Positions 1 to 8,789 are shown, numbered from the stretch's first letter. The stretch is DNA of 49,057 bases from Oscillospiraceae bacterium (GCA_017541825.1 JAFXYJ010000012.1:1-49057); one strand, 5' to 3'. Numbers and translations: made by a program. The notes: a model not told the origin generated them from the letters alone.

Positions 1-552
1 CTCGTCGACGTGCCGGTTCATTTCCTCGGCGTGCGCGCGGTCCTTCATGAGCTTGGTGTTGACCTTCACGTTGATCGCCGCGCCGCGCATGGCGGCCTGG
101 CAGAAGGTGACGCCCGTGCCGGCGTCGGAGACCATCATGGTGCTGCCCTTCTCGGCGAATTCCTTGTGCAGCTCCACGCAGCGGCAGCTCAGCTCGAGGA
201 TCTTCATCGGCGCCGCGGCCGCGTCGCGCAGGCACTTCTCCAGCGTCTCGTCGCGCCCCGGCTCCTCCTTCGGGATGCCGTAGGCCTTCGAGAGCGGCTC
301 AAAGGCCGCCGCGTCCTCGTCGATGCAGTCGAGCAGGTCGGCGCGCAGCTTCTCCGCCTCGTTCATCAGGCGGATGATCTCGGGCTCCACCTCGGCGTAC
401 TTTTTCTTGCCGAGCGTGAAGTTGCCCACAATGGATCCGAGCGCGACGCCCAGAGCGCCGACCAGCGCGGAAGCGCCGCCGCCGCCGGGCACGGAGGTCT
501 TCGCCGCGAGGATCGCGCCGAACTCCCGAACGCTCATATCGTTCATTGACAT
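1..552 (-). CDS. fchA: Methenyl-tetrahydrofolate cyclohydrolase, FTCD-cyclodeaminase family (partial, 3' end beyond window)
   Basis: The visible 184 residues begin MSMNDMSVREFGAILAAKT and contain the glycine-rich VPGGGGASA segment followed by ALGVALGSIVGNFT, typical of the formiminotransferase-cyclodeaminase/FchA fold. In clostridia and acetogens FchA hydrolyses 5,10-methenyl-THF to and from 10-formyl-THF in the cytoplasm. The family is about 210 residues, so only a short C-terminal part is lost at the left edge. The start at 552 is preceded by GGAATCTAC with a GGAGG-like site slightly further upstream; the downstream in-frame ATG codons are less well placed. It follows fhs by about 107 bases on the same strand, so its product would act directly after formate-THF ligase. 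A histidine-degradation cyclodeaminase is the alternative, but no hut genes are nearby. Confidence 0.88.
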   Translation of the reverse strand, partial: MSMNDMSVREFGAILAAKTSVPGGGGASALVGALGVALGSIVGNFTLGKKKYAEVEPEIIRLMNEAEKLRADLLDCIDEDAAAFEPLSKAYGIPKEEPGRDETLEKCLRDAAAAPMKILELSCRCVELHKEFAEKGSTMMVSDAGTGVTFCQAAMRGAAINVKVNTKLMKDRAHAEEMNRHVDE

Positions 553-659
553 GTAGATTCCCTCCAGTTTCGGCAATCGCACGGCCGGTGGGCCGTGCGA
601 TTGCGTAAGACTTGCCTGTTCGGGAACGGGGAAAACGCCCCGCGTCCCCTGTCGGTTTT

Positions 660-2423
660 TTAGAAGAGGCCGCTGACCGCGCCGGTCTTGGTGTCGACGT
701 CGATGCGGCGGTAGGCCGGGTTGGAGCCGGTGCCGGGCATCATGGAGATCGTGCCGGCCATCGGGCAGAGGAACTTCGCGCCGCCGTACTCGAGGATGTC
801 GCGGATCGGCAGACGCCAGTTCTTCGGCACGCCCTTGATGTTCGGGTCGTGGCTCAGGGACAGGTGGGTCTTGACCATCATGGTGCTGTAGTCGGCGTAC
901 TTCGGATCGCTCTCGAAGCGCTCGGCCTTCGCGATCGCCTCAGGCGCCCAGTCGACGCCGTCCGCGCCGTAGATCTCCTTGGCGATGCGCTCGACGCGCT
1001 CGCGCAGCGGGGTATCCAGGTCGTACAGGTACTTGATGGGCTCTTCGGGCTCCTCGCAGGCGTCGATAACGGCCTGGGCCAGCTCTCTGGCGCCGTCGCC
1101 GCCGTACTGCCAGTGCTCGCTCAGCGCGCAGCGCACGCCCTGCTCGTCGCACAGACGGCGCAGCAGCGCGATCTCCGCCTCGGTATCGGTGTAGAACTTG
1201 TTGATGCAGACGACCGGCTTGATGCCGCTCTTCTTGACGTTGTTGACGTGGTGGAACAGGTTCGCGCAGCCCTTCTCGAGCAGCTCGAGGTTCTCCTCGG
1301 TGTACTCCTTGGGCAGCGGACGGCCCGGACGGACCTCCGGTCCGCCGCCGTGCATCTTGAGGGCGCGGATGGTCGCGACCACGACGCTGACGTGGGGCTT
1401 GAGGCCGCTCAGGCGGCACTTGACGTTCCAGAACTTCTCAAAGCCGATGTCGGCGGCGAAGCCGGACTCGGTCACATGGTAATCGAAGAGCTTGAGCGCC
1501 AGACGGTCGCCGATGATGGAGCTCTGGCCGATGGCGATGTTGGCGAAGGGGCCGGCGTGCACGAGGCAGGGCTGATGCTCGACGGTGTAGCAGAGGGTCG
1601 GGTTGATGGTGTTGCGCATCCACGCGGTCATCGCGCCGGCGACCTCGAGGTCCTCGGCGGTGACGGGGTTGCCGCTCTTGTCGTAGGCGAGGACGACCTT
1701 GCCGATGCGCTCGCGCAGGTCGGGCAGGTCGCGCGCCACGGCCAGGATGGCCATGAGCTCGGAGCTGACGGCGATGTTGGTGCGGGTGGTCATGCGGAAG
1801 CCGTCCAGCTTGCCCTCGCCGAGGCCGATCTCCATCTTGCGCAGAGCCTGGCAGCAGAAGTCCATGACGAAGTTCCACTCGATGCGCTCGGGATCGATGT
1901 TCAGGCGCTTCAGGCCGATGGAAGCCAGCTTCTCGTCGTCGTAGTTGCGCTCATGCTGCATGCGGGCGTTGAGCGCGACCATGCCGAGGTTGTGGGCGTT
2001 CATGATGTCGTTGATATCGCCGGTGAGGCCGAGGGAGAACTCGGTCATCGGGATGAGCAGCGCGTTGCCGCCGCCGGCAGCGGTGCCCTTGACGTTCATG
2101 GTGGGGCCGCCGGAGGGCTGACGCAGGCAGCCGCCGACGTTCTTGCCCAACTTGCCCAGGCCCTCGATCAGGCCCAGGGAGGTGGTGGACTTGCCCTCGC
2201 CCAGCGGGGTGGGGGTGATCGCGGTGACTTCGATGTACTTGCCGTCGGGCTTGTCCTTCAGACGCTCCATGATCTTCAGGAAGTCCAGCTTGGGGGTGCG
2301 GCCGTAGGGGATGATCTCGTCGGGCAGAAGACCCATCTTCTCGCGGAAGTACTCCACGGAGGGCAGTCTCTTCTCGGCGTCCTCGGCGATTTGCCAGTCT
2401 TTGTAGATTGTGGGATCAAGCAT
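660..2423 (-). CDS. fhs: Formate--tetrahydrofolate ligase
   Basis: This 587-residue cytoplasmic enzyme makes 10-formyl-THF from formate, ATP and THF, the ATP-using entry step of the methyl branch of the Wood-Ljungdahl pathway. The phosphate loop TPLGEGKST lies at about residues 72-80, followed by the family segments RQPSGGPT and [10 protein letters not shown]. The C-terminus carries [17 protein letters not shown], and the length is close to the family norm (about 555-590). The chosen start [10 protein letters not shown] at 2423 has GAAAGGAG seven bases upstream; a start seven codons earlier would place that ribosome site inside the gene. A promoter lies 120-150 bases upstream. Neighbours are metF upstream and fchA downstream, which favours one-carbon energy or acetate metabolism over purine supply alone. 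Confidence 0.97.
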   Translation of the reverse strand: MLDPTIYKDWQIAEDAEKRLPSVEYFREKMGLLPDEIIPYGRTPKLDFLKIMERLKDKPDGKYIEVTAITPTPLGEGKSTTSLGLIEGLGKLGKNVGGCLRQPSGGPTMNVKGTAAGGGNALLIPMTEFSLGLTGDINDIMNAHNLGMVALNARMQHERNYDDEKLASIGLKRLNIDPERIEWNFVMDFCCQALRKMEIGLGEGKLDGFRMTTRTNIAVSSELMAILAVARDLPDLRERIGKVVLAYDKSGNPVTAEDLEVAGAMTAWMRNTINPTLCYTVEHQPCLVHAGPFANIAIGQSSIIGDRLALKLFDYHVTESGFAADIGFEKFWNVKCRLSGLKPHVSVVVATIRALKMHGGGPEVRPGRPLPKEYTEENLELLEKGCANLFHHVNNVKKSGIKPVVCINKFYTDTEAEIALLRRLCDEQGVRCALSEHWQYGGDGARELAQAVIDACEEPEEPIKYLYDLDTPLRERVERIAKEIYGADGVDWAPEAIAKAERFESDPKYADYSTMMVKTHLSLSHDPNIKGVPKNWRLPIRDILEYGGAKFLCPMAGTISMMPGTGSNPAYRRIDVDTKTGAVSGLF

Positions 2424-2730
2424 GCGGTTTGCTCCTTTCTCCAAATAAAAATGACTGTTTTGATGTGTGCCGCCCGCAGCCGCCGGCCCATGCCGGCCGA
2501 CCTGCCGCGGGACCTGGGATCCATGCTTCGGCTTATAATACTATTAAACAGTATAAAGCTTTTTTAGTCAAGGAAATTCAGCCGTCGCTTTTGCTCGTCG
2601 TTTTTGTGTATAATGTCGGGAAGTGCCTGACAGACCTATCCTACAAAATGTAGGAAATCGGACTGCGCGGAGACGGCGGGGAGAGAAAACCGGGCCCTCT
2701 CCCCGCTGCCCGTTCCGTTTCGGGAGACGG
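2424..2730. other. fhs-metF intergenic region (307 bases)
   Basis: No convincing gene lies here. It holds the fhs promoter (2543-2571), a small palindrome over its -10 region (2538-2554), and a short hairpin CCTAC-aaaat-GTAGG near 2639-2653. That hairpin lies downstream of metF and has no clear T-run. The remainder is GC-rich without further structure I can support. Confidence 0.6.
2543..2571 (-). promoter_or_regulatory. fhs promoter
   Basis: On the minus strand TTGACT (2571-2566) is followed after 17 bases by TTTAAT (2548-2543), a good housekeeping-sigma promoter. An inverted repeat ATACT-N7-AGTAT (2554-2538) straddles the -10 element and could be an operator. It suggests fhs-fchA can be transcribed independently of the metF block. 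Confidence 0.6.
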
Positions 2731-3609
2731 TCAGATGCCGGCCTGTTCGAGCAGAGCGGGGACGTGCTTCTCCCAGCCCAGAGCCATGATGTGCACACCC
2801 TGGCAGTAGGGACGGCAGGCCTTGATCACGCGGGCGGCGATCTCCACGCCGGTGATGCCGGCCTTGGCCCGCTCCTTGTCGGCGGCGAGCTCGGCGAGCA
2901 TGTCGTCGGGCACATGGACGCCGGCGACGTTGTTGTTCATGTAGCGCGCCATGGCAGCGCCCTTGGGGATGATGATGCCCAGCTGCACGGGCTTGCCGAA
3001 CTGCTTGGCCTTCTCCATGAAGGCGATGAACTTCTCGGGCTCGAACACGGCCTGGGTCTGGAAGTAGTCGACGCCGGCCAGGACCTTGCGCTCCATCTTG
3101 GCGAGCTGCGCGTCCACGGAGTCGCTGCAGGGAGAGACCACCGCGCCTTTGGCGAACTTCGGGGGATCGCCGACCAGGGCGTTGCCGCCCAGGTCCACGC
3201 CGGACTCGAGCAGCTTCACGGTATGGATCAGCGAGACGGAGTCGAGGTCGAACACGGGCTTGGCGCCGGGATGATCGCCGAGCTTGGTGTGGTCGCCGGT
3301 GAGGCACAGGATGTTCTCGATGCCGAACATGGCGGCGCTGAGAAGATCGGACTGCAGCGCGATGCGGTTGCGGTCGCGGCAGGTGAGCTGGAAGATGGGG
3401 TTCAGGCCCGCGTCCAGCAGCGCCTTGCAGGTGGCCAGGGAGCCCAGACGCATGACGGAGGACTGGTTATCGGTGACGTTGACGGCGGTGATGCCGCTCA
3501 GATAGGTCTTGGCCTCCTCGATCACATGGTCGATGTTGATGCCCTTGGGGGGGCCGACTTCCGCCGAGACCACAAATTCACCACGGTCGAATAATTCAGT
3601 AATCTTCAT
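2731..3609 (-). CDS. metF: Methylenetetrahydrofolate reductase, MetF subunit
   Basis: MetF is the FAD-binding TIM-barrel subunit that reduces 5,10-methylene-THF to 5-methyl-THF. The 292 residues begin MKITELFDRGEFVVSAEVGPPKG, the usual family opening with the barrel glutamate, and contain VNVTDNQSS, LTCRDRNR and LCLTGDH, the folate/FAD-binding segments. The length matches short clostridial MetF proteins without the regulatory domain found in eukaryotes. It lies 40 bases after metV and shares its strand with rnfC2, which implies a MetF-MetV-RnfC2 complex rather than a stand-alone NADH enzyme. In acetogens this complex oxidises NADH to make methyl-THF. I see no methyltransferase or CO dehydrogenase gene in the window. 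Confidence 0.94.
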   Translation of the reverse strand: MKITELFDRGEFVVSAEVGPPKGINIDHVIEEAKTYLSGITAVNVTDNQSSVMRLGSLATCKALLDAGLNPIFQLTCRDRNRIALQSDLLSAAMFGIENILCLTGDHTKLGDHPGAKPVFDLDSVSLIHTVKLLESGVDLGGNALVGDPPKFAKGAVVSPCSDSVDAQLAKMERKVLAGVDYFQTQAVFEPEKFIAFMEKAKQFGKPVQLGIIIPKGAAMARYMNNNVAGVHVPDDMLAELAADKERAKAGITGVEIAARVIKACRPYCQGVHIMALGWEKHVPALLEQAGI

Positions 3610-3649
3610 TCCATATTGCTCCTAATCATCAAGATTTTTGAAGGATCTC

Positions 3650-4270
3650 TTATTTGGTCACCTCGGCGTCGGTCGCAAAATTGCGCACCTGCGTCGGGCA
3701 CTTGAGCATGTCCAGACGGCCCGTGGCCTCCAGACGGCGGTAAATGCGTTCCCAGCCGCATTCCATGTTCGGGTCGACCTCGCATTTGCCGTTCTTGGAG
3801 CCGCCGCACTGGCCGTTGACCAGGCTCTTGGAGCAGGCGGTGATCGGGCAGATGCCTCCGGTGTAGTTCAGATAGCACTCGCCGCACTGGCCGCAGTCGA
3901 ACTCCTGGGGCGTCACGCCCTGGAAGCCGGGCAGCCGGACGGTGTCGCAGCCGGCGAAAACGGGCTTCGGCGTCAGGTACTCGGCCACGGTCTGCACGCC
4001 CACGCCGCAGGAGAGCACGAGCACGGCGTCCGCCTCGTCGATCATGGCGCGGCGCCGCTCCAGGCGGACCTGCAGGTTCTCGGGATTGCAGATGTAATCC
4101 GTGGTGAGGATACCGGTGACCTTACCGGCGGCGAGCAGCTCCTTTTCGAACTCCTCGGCCTCTTTTTCGGGGAAGCTGACCTCTTTGCATCCGTGACAGT
4201 TGATGATGAAGACCTTGCCGGTGAGCAGGGATTCAAGGACCTCTTTGGATTTCAGTTCGGTAATCAACAT
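3650..4270 (-). CDS. metV: MetV subunit of methylenetetrahydrofolate reductase (MTHFR C-terminal-domain protein)
   Basis: This 206-residue cysteine-rich protein belongs to the MetV family, the small partner that supports folate binding and electron transfer to MetF. Cysteines cluster in INCHGCKEV near residues 24-29, ICNPE near 61 and CGQCGECYLN near 146-155, then CPITACSKS and NGQCGG in the C-terminal third. It ends with a conserved WERIYRRLE segment. Its C-terminal half is plainly paralogous to the N-terminal domain of the adjacent rnfC2 product, sharing TGG-CPI-CSKSL-NGQCGG-K-GKCEVDPN in order. Only one base separates its start codon from the rnfC2 stop, so the two genes are very likely translationally coupled. 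Confidence 0.92.
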   Translation of the reverse strand: MLITELKSKEVLESLLTGKVFIINCHGCKEVSFPEKEAEEFEKELLAAGKVTGILTTDYICNPENLQVRLERRRAMIDEADAVLVLSCGVGVQTVAEYLTPKPVFAGCDTVRLPGFQGVTPQEFDCGQCGECYLNYTGGICPITACSKSLVNGQCGGSKNGKCEVDPNMECGWERIYRRLEATGRLDMLKCPTQVRNFATDAEVTK

Positions 4271-4271
4271 A

Positions 4272-6233
4272 TCACTTCATCTCCCTTACAGCATTTTTGC
4301 CTTCCTTGATCCGCGTGACCAGCGGGATCTTGGACGAGCAGATGTACTCGCAGCACCGGCATTCCATGCAGTCCATGATGTTCATATCCTTCAGCCCCTG
4401 GATGTTGCCGTCCTTCAGGTAACGGTTGAAATACAGGGGAGAGAGCTCCATCGGGCACACGTCGGCGCAGCGGCCGCACTTGATGCACTCGACTTCCTGG
4501 CTGTGGTCGGTCTCATAGGCGATGATGCCGTTGGTGCCCTTGATGACGGCCACGTCCACGTCCGGGATGGGGATGCCCATCATCGGGCCGCCCATCTTGA
4601 AGGTGACGTCTCCCTCGGGGACACCGCCGCAGCTCTCCAGGACCTCCCTGGCGCTGACGCCGAACCGGATGAGGAAGTTGCCGGGCTTCCTGACGCACTC
4701 GCCGGTGACGGACACCACGCGCTCGATGAGCGGCATGCCCAGCTGGATGGCGTCGGAGATGGCCTTCACGGTGCTGACGTTGCAGACCACCGCGCCCACA
4801 TCGGCGGGCAGTCCGCCGGAGGGGACCATCCGGCCCATGACGCGCTTGATGAGCATTTTCTCAGCGCCCTGCGGGTACTTGGTGCGGGCCACGACGACCT
4901 CGATGTTGTCAAGGCCCTCGCATTTGGACCGGAACAGCTCGATGGCGTCGGGCTTGTTGTCCTCGATGACGATGACGCCCCTGGGGGAATCCACGGCCTT
5001 CATAACGGCGCGCAGACCGAAGATGACCTCGTCGGGGTAGTGGAGCAGCAGCTGGTGGTCGGCGGTGATCATCGGCTCGCACTCGCAGCCGTTGAGCAGA
5101 ACGGCCTCGATGGGCTTGCCGGGGTTGAGCTTGACCGAGGTGGGGAAGCCCGCGCCGCCCATGCCGGCGATGCCGGCCTCTTCCACGATGGAGACGATCT
5201 CCTCGCGGCTGAGGCTCTCGAGAGAACCCTTCGGCTGCACGGACTCGTCGAGCGTGTCCTTGTGGTCGTTGCGGATCACCACGGACAGGCCGCCGCGGGT
5301 CGCGGGGTGGGTCCGCGCCTCTATGGCGATGACCTCGCCGCTGACGCTGGAGTGGACGTTGGCGCTGATGAAGCCGGCCTTTCCGCCGATCTTCTGACCG
5401 ACCTTTACGGTATCGCCCACCTTGACCAGCGGCTCGGCGGGCTTGCCGGAGGCCTGGGACAGGGGGATGACCATGATGTCGGACTCGGGGAAGCGCTCGA
5501 GCTCGCAGTGCTCGCTCATTTCCTTGCGCTCTGAGGGATGCACGCCGCCGTAATAGCCGTCAAAGCGCTTCTCGCGGATGGATTTTACATAGTCGTTGAC
5601 AAGCTTGAAATTGACTTTGGAGTAATCGCGCAGCTGCACAGGCTGGTTGCGGAACTCCTCGAGACGGCCTTGCTCCTCCAGCCGGCGATAGATCTTTTCC
5701 CAGGCGCAGTCCTTGTTGGGATCGACCTCGCACTTGCCGTCCTTGGCGCCGCCGCACTGACCGTTGATCAGGCTCTTGGAGCAGTCCACGATCGGGCACA
5801 CGCCGCCGGTGATATTCAGATAGCACTGGGCGCAGGCGTCGCAGGCCTTCTTGGTCAGAGCCATGCCGTGATGGCCGGTGTAGTTGAGAGAATTGCTCGC
5901 GGCGAAGACCGGGATCTTCACCATGTCCGCGATGATCTGGATGCCCAGACCGCAGGAGATCACAAAGATCGCCTCGGTTCCCTCGGGGATGGCGTCCTTG
6001 AGCTTGCGGGCGGTTTGGGTCTGGTTGCACAGGAAGTCGATCTGCGTCGAACCGGTGACGGTTTTGCCCGCTTCGGCAGCCAGCTTCAGGAACTCGCCGC
6101 AGTCGGGCTCGTCCACTGACTCGAATTCCTTGAAGCACTTGTTACAAGCGATGACGAAGATATTGTCCGTCCCTGCCAGCACGGGGAGGAGCTCTTCGGC
6201 GTTTTTGAGCTTGTACTTGGTATAGTTCTCCAA
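4272..6233 (-). CDS. rnfC2: MetV-RnfC fusion: NADH-oxidising RnfC2 subunit of methylene-THF reductase
   Basis: The 653-residue product has two parts. Residues 1-210 form a complete MetV-like domain, with IACNKCFKEF at 28-37, CDACAQCYLN at 131-140 and NGQCGG at 157-162. Residues 230-653 are RnfC-like: a barrel-sandwich region, the FMN/NADH segment GIAGMGGAGFPTSVKL at about 354-369, and two 4Fe-4S motifs of C-x2-C-x2-C-x3-C spacing near 583-593 and 622-632. RnfC2 of the Acetobacterium MTHFR is the NADH-oxidising subunit, and the same role is inferred here. The start is TTG at 6233, with AAGGAAGGTGAG just upstream. An ATG-initiated frame from 6386 is open but its extra residues are low-complexity and lack a ribosome site. 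No other Rnf subunits are nearby, so it is not the membrane Rnf complex. Confidence 0.9.
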   Translation of the reverse strand: MENYTKYKLKNAEELLPVLAGTDNIFVIACNKCFKEFESVDEPDCGEFLKLAAEAGKTVTGSTQIDFLCNQTQTARKLKDAIPEGTEAIFVISCGLGIQIIADMVKIPVFAASNSLNYTGHHGMALTKKACDACAQCYLNITGGVCPIVDCSKSLINGQCGGAKDGKCEVDPNKDCAWEKIYRRLEEQGRLEEFRNQPVQLRDYSKVNFKLVNDYVKSIREKRFDGYYGGVHPSERKEMSEHCELERFPESDIMVIPLSQASGKPAEPLVKVGDTVKVGQKIGGKAGFISANVHSSVSGEVIAIEARTHPATRGGLSVVIRNDHKDTLDESVQPKGSLESLSREEIVSIVEEAGIAGMGGAGFPTSVKLNPGKPIEAVLLNGCECEPMITADHQLLLHYPDEVIFGLRAVMKAVDSPRGVIVIEDNKPDAIELFRSKCEGLDNIEVVVARTKYPQGAEKMLIKRVMGRMVPSGGLPADVGAVVCNVSTVKAISDAIQLGMPLIERVVSVTGECVRKPGNFLIRFGVSAREVLESCGGVPEGDVTFKMGGPMMGIPIPDVDVAVIKGTNGIIAYETDHSQEVECIKCGRCADVCPMELSPLYFNRYLKDGNIQGLKDMNIMDCMECRCCEYICSSKIPLVTRIKEGKNAVREMK

Positions 6234-6390
6234 TTTCTCACCTTCCTTAATCGATCGGTTGCCAATGGCCGCGCCGCCGCGCCGCGCCCCGGAGGAATGC
6301 CTTTCTGCGCCGGAAAAAGCATCTGACGGAGGCGGCCGGACGGCGGACGGCCGGGGAATGGCCGCTGTGATTGTGCTATAATGCATTCTA

Positions 6391-6400
6391 ATTATATCAT
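6391..6400 (-). promoter_or_regulatory. Extended -10 promoter for the rnfC2-metV-metF block
   Basis: The minus strand reads TGATATAAT, an extended -10 element, with no good -35. It would leave an untranslated leader of about 150 bases before the TTG start. The leader is very GC-rich with self-complementary CGGCCG-type runs, so regulation by leader structure is possible but unproven. Confidence 0.4.
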
Positions 6401-6453
6401 AGAAGATCCGCAGGGGTTTATTTTTTTTTCAACAAATCGCAGGCGGACTTTTT

Positions 6454-6500
6454 ATAAAAAACGACAAGAGGATCGCAGAACGATCCTCCTGTTTTTTGTC
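6454..6500 (-). terminator. trxA terminator, apparently bidirectional
   Basis: The stem GAGGATCG (6468-6475) pairs with CGATCCTC (6481-6488) across a five-base loop. A T-run follows in both directions: six T at 6492-6497 on the plus strand, and an A-run near 6456-6461 giving T on the minus strand. It sits 25 bases past the trxA stop. Confidence 0.75.
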
Positions 6501-6514
6501 GGCTGCGATTCGGT

Positions 6515-6826
6515 TCAGCCGAACATCGCCATGATGGCGGCCTTGGGACGCGCGCCCACGAGGGTGTTGACGCACACGCCGTTTTTGAAGACCATCAGCG
6601 TGGGGATGCTGTTGACGGCGAACTCTCCGGCCAGTTCGGGATTGGCGTCCACGTCGATCTTGCAGACCTTGATGGAGCCCTCGTTTTCCTCGGCGATCTC
6701 GGACACGATGGGGGCGACCATCCTGCAGGGGCCGCACCAGGAAGCCCAGAAGTCCACCAGAACAGGCAGCTCGGACTTTAAAACCTCCTCCTCGAAATTC
6801 GCGCGGGTCACAGTGATCTCAGCCAT
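6515..6826 (-). CDS. trxA: Thioredoxin
   Basis: The 103-residue product is a normal-length thioredoxin that reduces protein disulfides in the cytoplasm. The active site WCGPC sits in DFWASWCGPCRMVAP at about residues 25-39. The cis-proline loop follows in NSIPTLMVFKNG, and the buried aspartate in KVCKIDVDANPEL. The start at 6826 has AAAGGAGAC eight bases upstream; an in-frame upstream ATG at 6871 lacks a ribosome site and lies in the promoter. No thioredoxin reductase is adjacent, so a specific link to the one-carbon genes is not shown. Confidence 0.96.
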   Translation of the reverse strand: MAEITVTRANFEEEVLKSELPVLVDFWASWCGPCRMVAPIVSEIAEENEGSIKVCKIDVDANPELAGEFAVNSIPTLMVFKNGVCVNTLVGARPKAAIMAMFG

Positions 6827-6876
6827 TTTCTGTCTCCTTTCCGTGTTTGCCGCTGCAAAACTCATTGTCATCGATC

Positions 6877-6885
6877 ATTATACCA
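6877..6885 (-). promoter_or_regulatory. trxA extended -10 promoter
   Basis: The minus strand reads TGGTATAAT, an extended -10, about 50 bases before the trxA start. The -35 region is only a T-rich stretch. Confidence 0.45.
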
Positions 6886-6956
6886 CGTTTTTTGCGAAAA
6901 AAAAGCCCCCGGCATGGATTTGGGCGAAAAAGACAGTGGCGCGGGCGGCGGTTTCC

Positions 6957-6965
6957 TGCTATAAT
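6957..6965 (+). promoter_or_regulatory. Extended -10 promoter before the LCP-like gene
   Basis: TGCTATAAT is an extended -10 element about 68 bases before the start at 7033. No convincing -35 is present, which is usual for extended -10 promoters. Confidence 0.4.
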
Positions 6966-7032
6966 TATTCTGTATCAATATAACCATAACCATCTCTGAT
7001 CTGCAGGACGGAGCGAGCCGGAAAGGCGGACG

Positions 7033-8040
7033 ATGAAAAACGGATCCACCACCGACCGGGAACGGAACCGGGAGGGCTTTTACGACGATTACTGGCACAC
7101 GGCGCCCAAGCAGCCCGCGGAGTCTGCGGACCCGCGGGTGCGCGGAGCCGTGGACCGGGAGACCTACTACGCCAAAAGAGACGCGTACTATGCCGAGCGG
7201 GACGCCTATTACGCCGAACGCGACGCCTATTACGCCCGGCAGGAGGCTCCCGAGGCCGACGACGAATATGAGTACGAATACGAGGACGCGCCCGACGGCG
7301 GACGTGCCAAAAGGACCGTGCGCCGCAGGAAGCGCCGCCGCAGGAGGAGCCATCCCTTCCGGGTGCTGCTGACGCTCCTGATCATCGCCGGTCTGGCGGC
7401 CATGCTGCTGGGCACGCCCCCCATGAGCAACGCCCTGGGCGAGCGCCTGTCCGGTCGGAGCGCGGTATTGCTCATCGTGGTCGCCGAGGACGGCCGCCAT
7501 ACCGACTCGGTGATGCTGGTGACCTTTGAACAGAAGGACCACAGGGTCCGGACCCTCACCCTGCCCGCGGACATGGTCGCCGAGGACGGCGCGGAGCCCC
7601 GGGTGGACGGGGCCTACGCGCTGGGCGGCGTCACGGAGCTCATGCGTCTGGCCGAGGATCTGCTGGGCTTTCCGCCCGACGGGTATTTCCTGCTGGACGG
7701 CGAATGGCTGCACCGGGCTGGAGAGCTGGCGGGCCTGCCGGCGGGCGGCGGCTTTTTCGGCGGCGCGGACGATGTGCTCGCCGCGCTGCAGAGGCTGCTC
7801 AGCCCGTCCTCGCTGCGCTCGGCGCGGGAGCTGTGGCGGCTTTTCCGGGCGCGGACGCGGACGGATCTGACGGTCCGCAACCTGTTCTGGGTCGCGCGGG
7901 TGCTCGTGAAGGCGGACCTGGGAAAGATGCCCGCCGAGGCGCTGCCCGGACGGCTGGTGGTGCGGGAGGACAGTGCCTACCGCACGGTGGACCGGCCCGC
8001 TGCCGCGCAGGTCCTCAAGGATTACAGTCCCTTTATCTGA
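7033..8040 (+). CDS. Membrane-anchored LytR-CpsA-Psr-like protein with degenerate active site
   Basis: The 335-residue product starts with a hydrophilic cytoplasmic region. It carries four tandem heptads of the form DAYYAER (residues 43-70), an acidic D/E/Y stretch (75-85) and a strongly basic run (94-106). One transmembrane segment follows (about 110-127), then an outside domain. RHTDSVMLVTF followed by TLTLPADM matches the start of the LCP fold, where functional enzymes have R(S/T)DT and SIPRD. The arginine and aspartate of the second motif are missing here and the domain is short. LCP enzymes attach glycopolymers to peptidoglycan; this copy may have lost that chemistry and act as a scaffold or sensor. 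The ribosome site GGAAAGGCGG precedes the ATG. The ABC transporter genes follow by 37 bases. Confidence 0.6.
   Translation: MKNGSTTDRERNREGFYDDYWHTAPKQPAESADPRVRGAVDRETYYAKRDAYYAERDAYYAERDAYYARQEAPEADDEYEYEYEDAPDGGRAKRTVRRRKRRRRRSHPFRVLLTLLIIAGLAAMLLGTPPMSNALGERLSGRSAVLLIVVAEDGRHTDSVMLVTFEQKDHRVRTLTLPADMVAEDGAEPRVDGAYALGGVTELMRLAEDLLGFPPDGYFLLDGEWLHRAGELAGLPAGGGFFGGADDVLAALQRLLSPSSLRSARELWRLFRARTRTDLTVRNLFWVARVLVKADLGKMPAEALPGRLVVREDSAYRTVDRPAAAQVLKDYSPFI
7159..7242 (+). repeat. 21-bp in-frame tandem repeat (four units)
   Basis: Units at 7159, 7180, 7201 and 7222 encode (E/D)(T/A)YYA(K/E/R)(R/Q). The middle two are nearly identical in DNA, so the heptad count may vary between strains. Confidence 0.85.
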
Positions 8041-8077
8041 CGCCGGCCGTCGGCGTCTGCCCATGAGGAGAACGGAC

Positions 8078-8785
8078 ATGGACGAAGCATTCATCCGCTT
8101 TGACAGCGTAAAAAAGATCTACAGCTCCGGCGAGGTGGAGGTCCCGGCGCTCCACGACGTCAGCTTTACCGTGGACCGCGGAGAGATCTGCGTGATCGTG
8201 GGCGAATCCGGCGCGGGCAAAACAACGCTGCTGAACATCCTCGGCGGCATGGACACGCTCACCGCGGGCCGCATATTCGTGGACGGCGTGGAGATCTCCC
8301 GCTACAGCAAGCGGGAGCTGACCCGCTATCGGCGCACCGACGTGGGGTTCGTGTTCCAGTTCTACAATCTGATCCCCAACCTCACGGCGCTGGAGAACGT
8401 GCAGATCGCTGCCCAGCTCTCGAAGGACGCTCTGGACCCGCGGACGGTGCTCACCCAGGTGGGGCTGGCCGAGCGTGCCGGCAATTTCCCGGCGCAGCTC
8501 TCCGGCGGCGAGCAGCAGCGGGTGGCCATCGCCCGCGCCCTGGCCAAGAATCCCAAGCTGCTGCTGTGCGACGAGCCCACCGGCGCCCTGGACTACCAGA
8601 CCGGCAAATCGATCCTCAAGCTCCTGCAGGACACCTGCCGCCGGAGCGGCATGACCGTGATCATCATCACCCATAACAAAGCCCTGTGCGGCATGGCGGA
8701 CCGGGTCATCCGGGTACGCAGCGGCACGGTGGAATCGGCGTGTGTCAACGAGACCGTCACGCCCGTGGAGGAGATCGAGTGGTAA
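8078..8785 (+). CDS. ABC transporter ATP-binding protein, LolD/MacB type
   Basis: The 235-residue protein is a complete nucleotide-binding subunit. Walker A is GESGAGKTT near residues 45-53, the Q-loop is in [14 protein letters not shown], the signature is [15 protein letters not shown], and Walker B is [12 protein letters not shown]. The H-loop histidine is in IIITHNKAL. This sequence type pairs with FtsX-like permeases in lipid, peptide or antibiotic export and in envelope mechanotransmission. The chosen start MDEAFIRF at 8078 has GAGGAG seven bases upstream; the longer open frame from 7973 runs over the preceding gene. The permease gene starts four bases after its stop, so the two form one unit. 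Confidence 0.93.
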   Translation: MDEAFIRFDSVKKIYSSGEVEVPALHDVSFTVDRGEICVIVGESGAGKTTLLNILGGMDTLTAGRIFVDGVEISRYSKRELTRYRRTDVGFVFQFYNLIPNLTALENVQIAAQLSKDALDPRTVLTQVGLAERAGNFPAQLSGGEQQRVAIARALAKNPKLLLCDEPTGALDYQTGKSILKLLQDTCRRSGMTVIIITHNKALCGMADRVIRVRSGTVESACVNETVTPVEEIEW

Positions 8786-8789
8786 GAGC

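Noticed and set aside
612-2567. 651-codon plus-strand open frame opposite fhs
   Set aside because: It mirrors the fhs codons, is Val/Asp/Gly/His-rich with no domain, and fhs is certain.
4272-6233. Part of the membrane Rnf complex
   Set aside because: No rnfA, B, D, E or G genes are nearby, and the MetV fusion and metF/metV neighbours fit the soluble MTHFR complex.
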